Positions 61,502 to 64,000 of a DNA stretch of 64,000 bases are shown here, piece after piece. Made by a program: the position numbers and the translations under genes. Under the pieces are notes generated by a model. It was not told where the DNA came from and did no database searches. It saw only the letters and a list, made by a program, of their open reading frames with translations. How positions within the stretch are numbered: the stretch's first letter is position 1; the number at the start of each line of letters is the position of its first letter. The stretch is from Luteipulveratus halotolerans (GTDB taxonomy: Bacteria; Actinomycetota; Actinomycetes; Actinomycetales; Dermatophilaceae), in assembly GCF_001247745.1 (NCBI RefSeq), contig NZ_LAIR01000002.1, positions 1,364,001 through 1,428,000 of the forward strand, read 5' to 3'.

Positions 61502-63376
61502 GTGGGACTGCTCAAGGACATCTCGAGCCCGGCCGATGTGAAGGCGCTGCCTGCCGAGCAGCTCGACGACCTCTCGCAGGAGATACGCGACTTCCTGGTC
61601 GACTCGGTGTCACGCACCGGCGGCCACCTCGGCCCCAACCTCGGCGTGGTCGAGCTGACCGTCGCGATGCACCGGGTGTTCGACTCTCCCCGCGACACGA
61701 TGGTGTTCGACACCGGGCACCAGTCCTACGTCCACAAGCTGCTCACCGGCCGCCACGACTTCAGCAAGCTCAAGAAGCAGGGCGGTCTGTCGGGCTACCC
61801 CAGCCGCGCCGAGTCCGAGCACGACGTGGTCGAGAACTCGCACGCGTCGACGTCGTTGTCCTGGGCCGAGGGCATCGCCAAGGCCCGCCGGCTCTCCGGT
61901 GAGTCCGACCGCCACACCGTGGCCGTCATCGGCGACGGTGCGCTCACCGGCGGCATGGCCTGGGAAGCGCTCAACAACATCGCTGTCGACAAGGACCTGC
62001 CCCTGGTCATCGTCGTCAACGACAACGAGCGGTCCTACGCCCCGACCATCGGTGGCCTGGCCGACCACCTCGCGGCGATGCGCGCGACGCGCACCTACGA
62101 GCGGATGCTCGACTGGGGCAAGTCGACACTGCACCGTACGCCCGTGGTCGGCAACGCGATGTACGAGACGCTGCACGGCGTCAAGAAGGGCGTCAAGGAC
62201 ATCCTGGCTCCGCAGGGCATGTTCGAAGACCTCGGTCTGAAGTACCTCGGCCCGGTCGACGGCCACGACATCGAGGCGCTCGAGGCGGCGTTGCGTCGGG
62301 CGCGCGACTTCGGCGGCCCGGTGATCGTGCACGTCCTCACCCAGAAGGGCCGCGGCTACGAGCCGGCCGCCTCGGACATCGCCGACCAGTGGCACGGCAT
62401 CGGCAAGTTCAACCCCGAGACGGGTCTGCCGTTCGAGGTGTCGGGCCGTATCTGGACCGATGAGTTCAACGACGAGATGGTGCGCCTCGGCGCCGAGCGC
62501 GACGACATCGTGGCCATCACGGCTGCCATGCTCATCCCGGTCGGTCTCGACGGCTTCGCCAAGGCCTATCCTGACCGCGTCTTCGACGTCGGCATCGCCG
62601 AGCAGCACGCCGTCACGATGGCCTCCGGGCTGGCGTACGGCGGGATGCACCCGGTCGTCGCGGTCTACGCGACCTTCCTCAACCGCGCGTTCGACCAGCT
62701 GCTGATGGACTGCGCGCTGCACCGCCAGGGCGTGACGTTCGTGCTCGACCGCGCGGGTGTGACCGGCAGTGACGGTCCGTCGCACAACGGCATGTGGGAC
62801 ATGACCATCTGCTCGATCGTCCCCGGGCTGCACCTCGCGGCACCCCGTGACGGTGAGCAGGTCAAGCAGCAGCTGCGTGAGGCCGTCGACGTCGACGACG
62901 CTCCCACGGTCATCCGGTTCCCCAAGGGCGACGTCGCTGCGCCCCTCGAGGCCGTACGCCGACAGGGCTCGGTCGACGTCCTGCGCGAGGGCGACGGAGA
63001 CCCCGAGGTGCTCGTGATCGGTGTCGGCGCGATGTGTCCGACGTCGCTCGCGGTCGCCGAAAAGCTTGAGGCACAAGGCCATTCGGTCACCGTCATCGAT
63101 CCGCGGTGGGTGCTGCCCGTCAGTGACGACGTCCTGACGCTCGCGCGCGGTGCCGCACACGTCGTCGTGGTCGAGGACAACCTGGTGAGCGGCGGAGTGG
63201 GCGCCTCGGTCACGGCGGCGCTGCGTGCCGACGGGCAGCAGCAGCCGGTCCACTGCTTCGGCATCCCGAAGGAGTTCCTCGACCACGCCTCGCGTGGGCA
63301 GGTGCTCGACCAGATCGGCCTGACCCCTGACACGGTGGCGTCGACCCTCATCGACCGGCTGCGGCCGCACGCCTGA
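61502..63376 (+). CDS. dxs: 1-deoxy-D-xylulose-5-phosphate synthase
   Basis: A 624-residue thiamine-diphosphate enzyme that condenses pyruvate and glyceraldehyde-3-phosphate in the first step of the MEP isoprenoid pathway. Motifs are THQSYVHK-like GHQSYVHKLLTGR near residue 62, the ThDP/Mg motif GDGALTGGMAWEALNNIA near residue 143 and the transketolase-type VGIAEQHAVTMASGLAYGG near residue 362. The C-terminal domain includes EDNLVSGGVGASV. The GTG at 61502 follows GGAAGGA, and the length is normal. Confidence 0.95.
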   Translation: MGLLKDISSPADVKALPAEQLDDLSQEIRDFLVDSVSRTGGHLGPNLGVVELTVAMHRVFDSPRDTMVFDTGHQSYVHKLLTGRHDFSKLKKQGGLSGYPSRAESEHDVVENSHASTSLSWAEGIAKARRLSGESDRHTVAVIGDGALTGGMAWEALNNIAVDKDLPLVIVVNDNERSYAPTIGGLADHLAAMRATRTYERMLDWGKSTLHRTPVVGNAMYETLHGVKKGVKDILAPQGMFEDLGLKYLGPVDGHDIEALEAALRRARDFGGPVIVHVLTQKGRGYEPAASDIADQWHGIGKFNPETGLPFEVSGRIWTDEFNDEMVRLGAERDDIVAITAAMLIPVGLDGFAKAYPDRVFDVGIAEQHAVTMASGLAYGGMHPVVAVYATFLNRAFDQLLMDCALHRQGVTFVLDRAGVTGSDGPSHNGMWDMTICSIVPGLHLAAPRDGEQVKQQLREAVDVDDAPTVIRFPKGDVAAPLEAVRRQGSVDVLREGDGDPEVLVIGVGAMCPTSLAVAEKLEAQGHSVTVIDPRWVLPVSDDVLTLARGAAHVVVVEDNLVSGGVGASVTAALRADGQQQPVHCFGIPKEFLDHASRGQVLDQIGLTPDTVASTLIDRLRPHA

Positions 63377-63388
63377 GCCCGGAGGCTC

Positions 63389-64000
63389 ATGACGCACCGC
63401 ACTCTGCTGTCCCTGGCTGACCCGAGCGCTCGTTCCACGCAGCTGTGGAGCAGCGACGCGTGGCGGTGGGAGGTCACGCGATGGATCGACGAGGTGCTCG
63501 CCCGGCGTGGCATCACCCGCGTCCCGACGTCACCGCGCCAGCCTCGCCTGCGCCCGTGGTCGACGCAGCTGGTCGTCGAGACCGACCACGGGCGCGCATG
63601 GTTCAAGGCGTCTGTCCCCGAGTCGGCGCCGGAGCCCGCGGTTCATCGGCTGCTCGGTGAGGTCGCGCCGGACCTGCTGCCGACCTTGTGGGCATCCGAT
63701 GACGAGCAGCGCTGGACGATCGGCCCCGACCAGGGTCAGCTCCTGCGAGGCGTGGCACGGCCCGACACGATCGTCAGCCTGTGGTCGGGCGTCCTGCGCC
63801 GCTACGCCCGGCTGCAGCGAGCGTCCGCGACGGTCGCCGACCGACTGGTGGCGGCCGGCGTACCCCGTCGGACGCCCCACGACCTGGTCGACGCATGGCA
63901 GGAGCGCGCCGGCGTCGATGCGGTGTCCGTGCCGATGCTGCGGGCGGCCGCTGACCGGCTCACAGAAGTCGATCTGCCGATCACCGTCGAGCACGGTGAC
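63389..64000 (+). CDS. Aminoglycoside phosphotransferase-like protein, N-terminal part (3' end outside window)
   Basis: The frame is open from the ATG at 63389 (GGAGG 3 bases upstream) to the window end, giving 204 residues. Weak kinase-like features are visible: QLVVETDHGRAWFKASVPESAPEPAVHRLLGEVAPDLLP looks like the beta-3 Lys and the alpha-C region of the APH fold, and GPDQGQLLRG the hinge. Catalytic HGD and DWE motifs would fall at or beyond the edge; the last codons read VEHGD. The family is therefore likely but unproven. It follows dxs after 12 bases. Confidence 0.7.
   Translation, partial: MTHRTLLSLADPSARSTQLWSSDAWRWEVTRWIDEVLARRGITRVPTSPRQPRLRPWSTQLVVETDHGRAWFKASVPESAPEPAVHRLLGEVAPDLLPTLWASDDEQRWTIGPDQGQLLRGVARPDTIVSLWSGVLRRYARLQRASATVADRLVAAGVPRRTPHDLVDAWQERAGVDAVSVPMLRAAADRLTEVDLPITVEHGD

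Overview
The window is GC-rich chromosomal DNA from an actinomycete. It has frequent GTG starts, dense operons with ATGA/TGATG overlaps, and actinobacterial marker families (SepH, DUF3040, DUF3710, DUF4193, DUF5998, DUF7455, an Fe-S type ferrochelatase). The gene order metF...DUF3040...parE...parC...sepH...cpfC...dut...trkA-trkA...acnA...dxs resembles that of Streptomyces and Micrococcales; the genus cannot be fixed from the sequence alone.

Layout. 1-7.7 kb: end of metF, a YbaK-type deacylase, a perfect LexA box in front of a DUF6504-like/HEPN pair, small membrane and zinc proteins, topoisomerase IV subunit B (parE), a GlxA-type regulator facing a membrane protein, and a rifampin ADP-ribosyltransferase (arr). 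7.77-24.2 kb: an accessory island of about 15.9 kb that splits a HhH-GPD DNA-glycosylase gene exactly at its Asp-Gln-Gln codons; the nine bases GACCAGCAG occur at both junctions and the two halves rejoin in frame. The island holds two IS256-family elements, decayed genes, a two-gene system resembling AVAST type 3 (2029-aa nuclease-STAND NTPase plus a 258-aa partner), a NUDIX-transmembrane fusion, a possible HhH-fold protein, a coiled-coil/NYN ribonuclease-like protein, an orphan Phd antitoxin and, next to the right junction, an intact homologue of the very gene that was broken. No integrase or transposase other than the IS256 enzymes is visible.

24.3-44.5 kb: core and metabolic genes: an APC permease, a sucrase/ferredoxin-like protein, topoisomerase IV subunit A (parC), a MazF-type toxin-antitoxin pair, a secreted nuclease lipoprotein, two tandem F420-type oxidoreductases, an FMN hydroxyacid oxidase, a nitroreductase, a glutamine amidotransferase, an ECF sigma factor translationally coupled to a beta-propeller membrane protein, a GNAT/ADP-forming acyl-CoA synthetase, thymidine kinase and an MFS protein. 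44.5-64 kb: sepH, TRIC-like channel, ferrochelatase, inositol monophosphatase, dut, DUF3710 and OB-fold genes, paired TrkA proteins beside a KimA-like potassium permease and an RNA methyltransferase, aconitase behind a perfect 20-bp palindrome, a Tat-exported C39-like peptidase, an AHSA1 gene with a beheaded ArsR regulator, a second LexA-like box in front of an unrecognised gene, dxs and the start of a phosphotransferase-like gene.

Two themes tie the window together. DNA maintenance and damage response appear repeatedly (topoisomerase IV, LexA boxes, HhH-GPD genes, dUTPase). Foreign-DNA defence is concentrated in the island that separates parE from parC.
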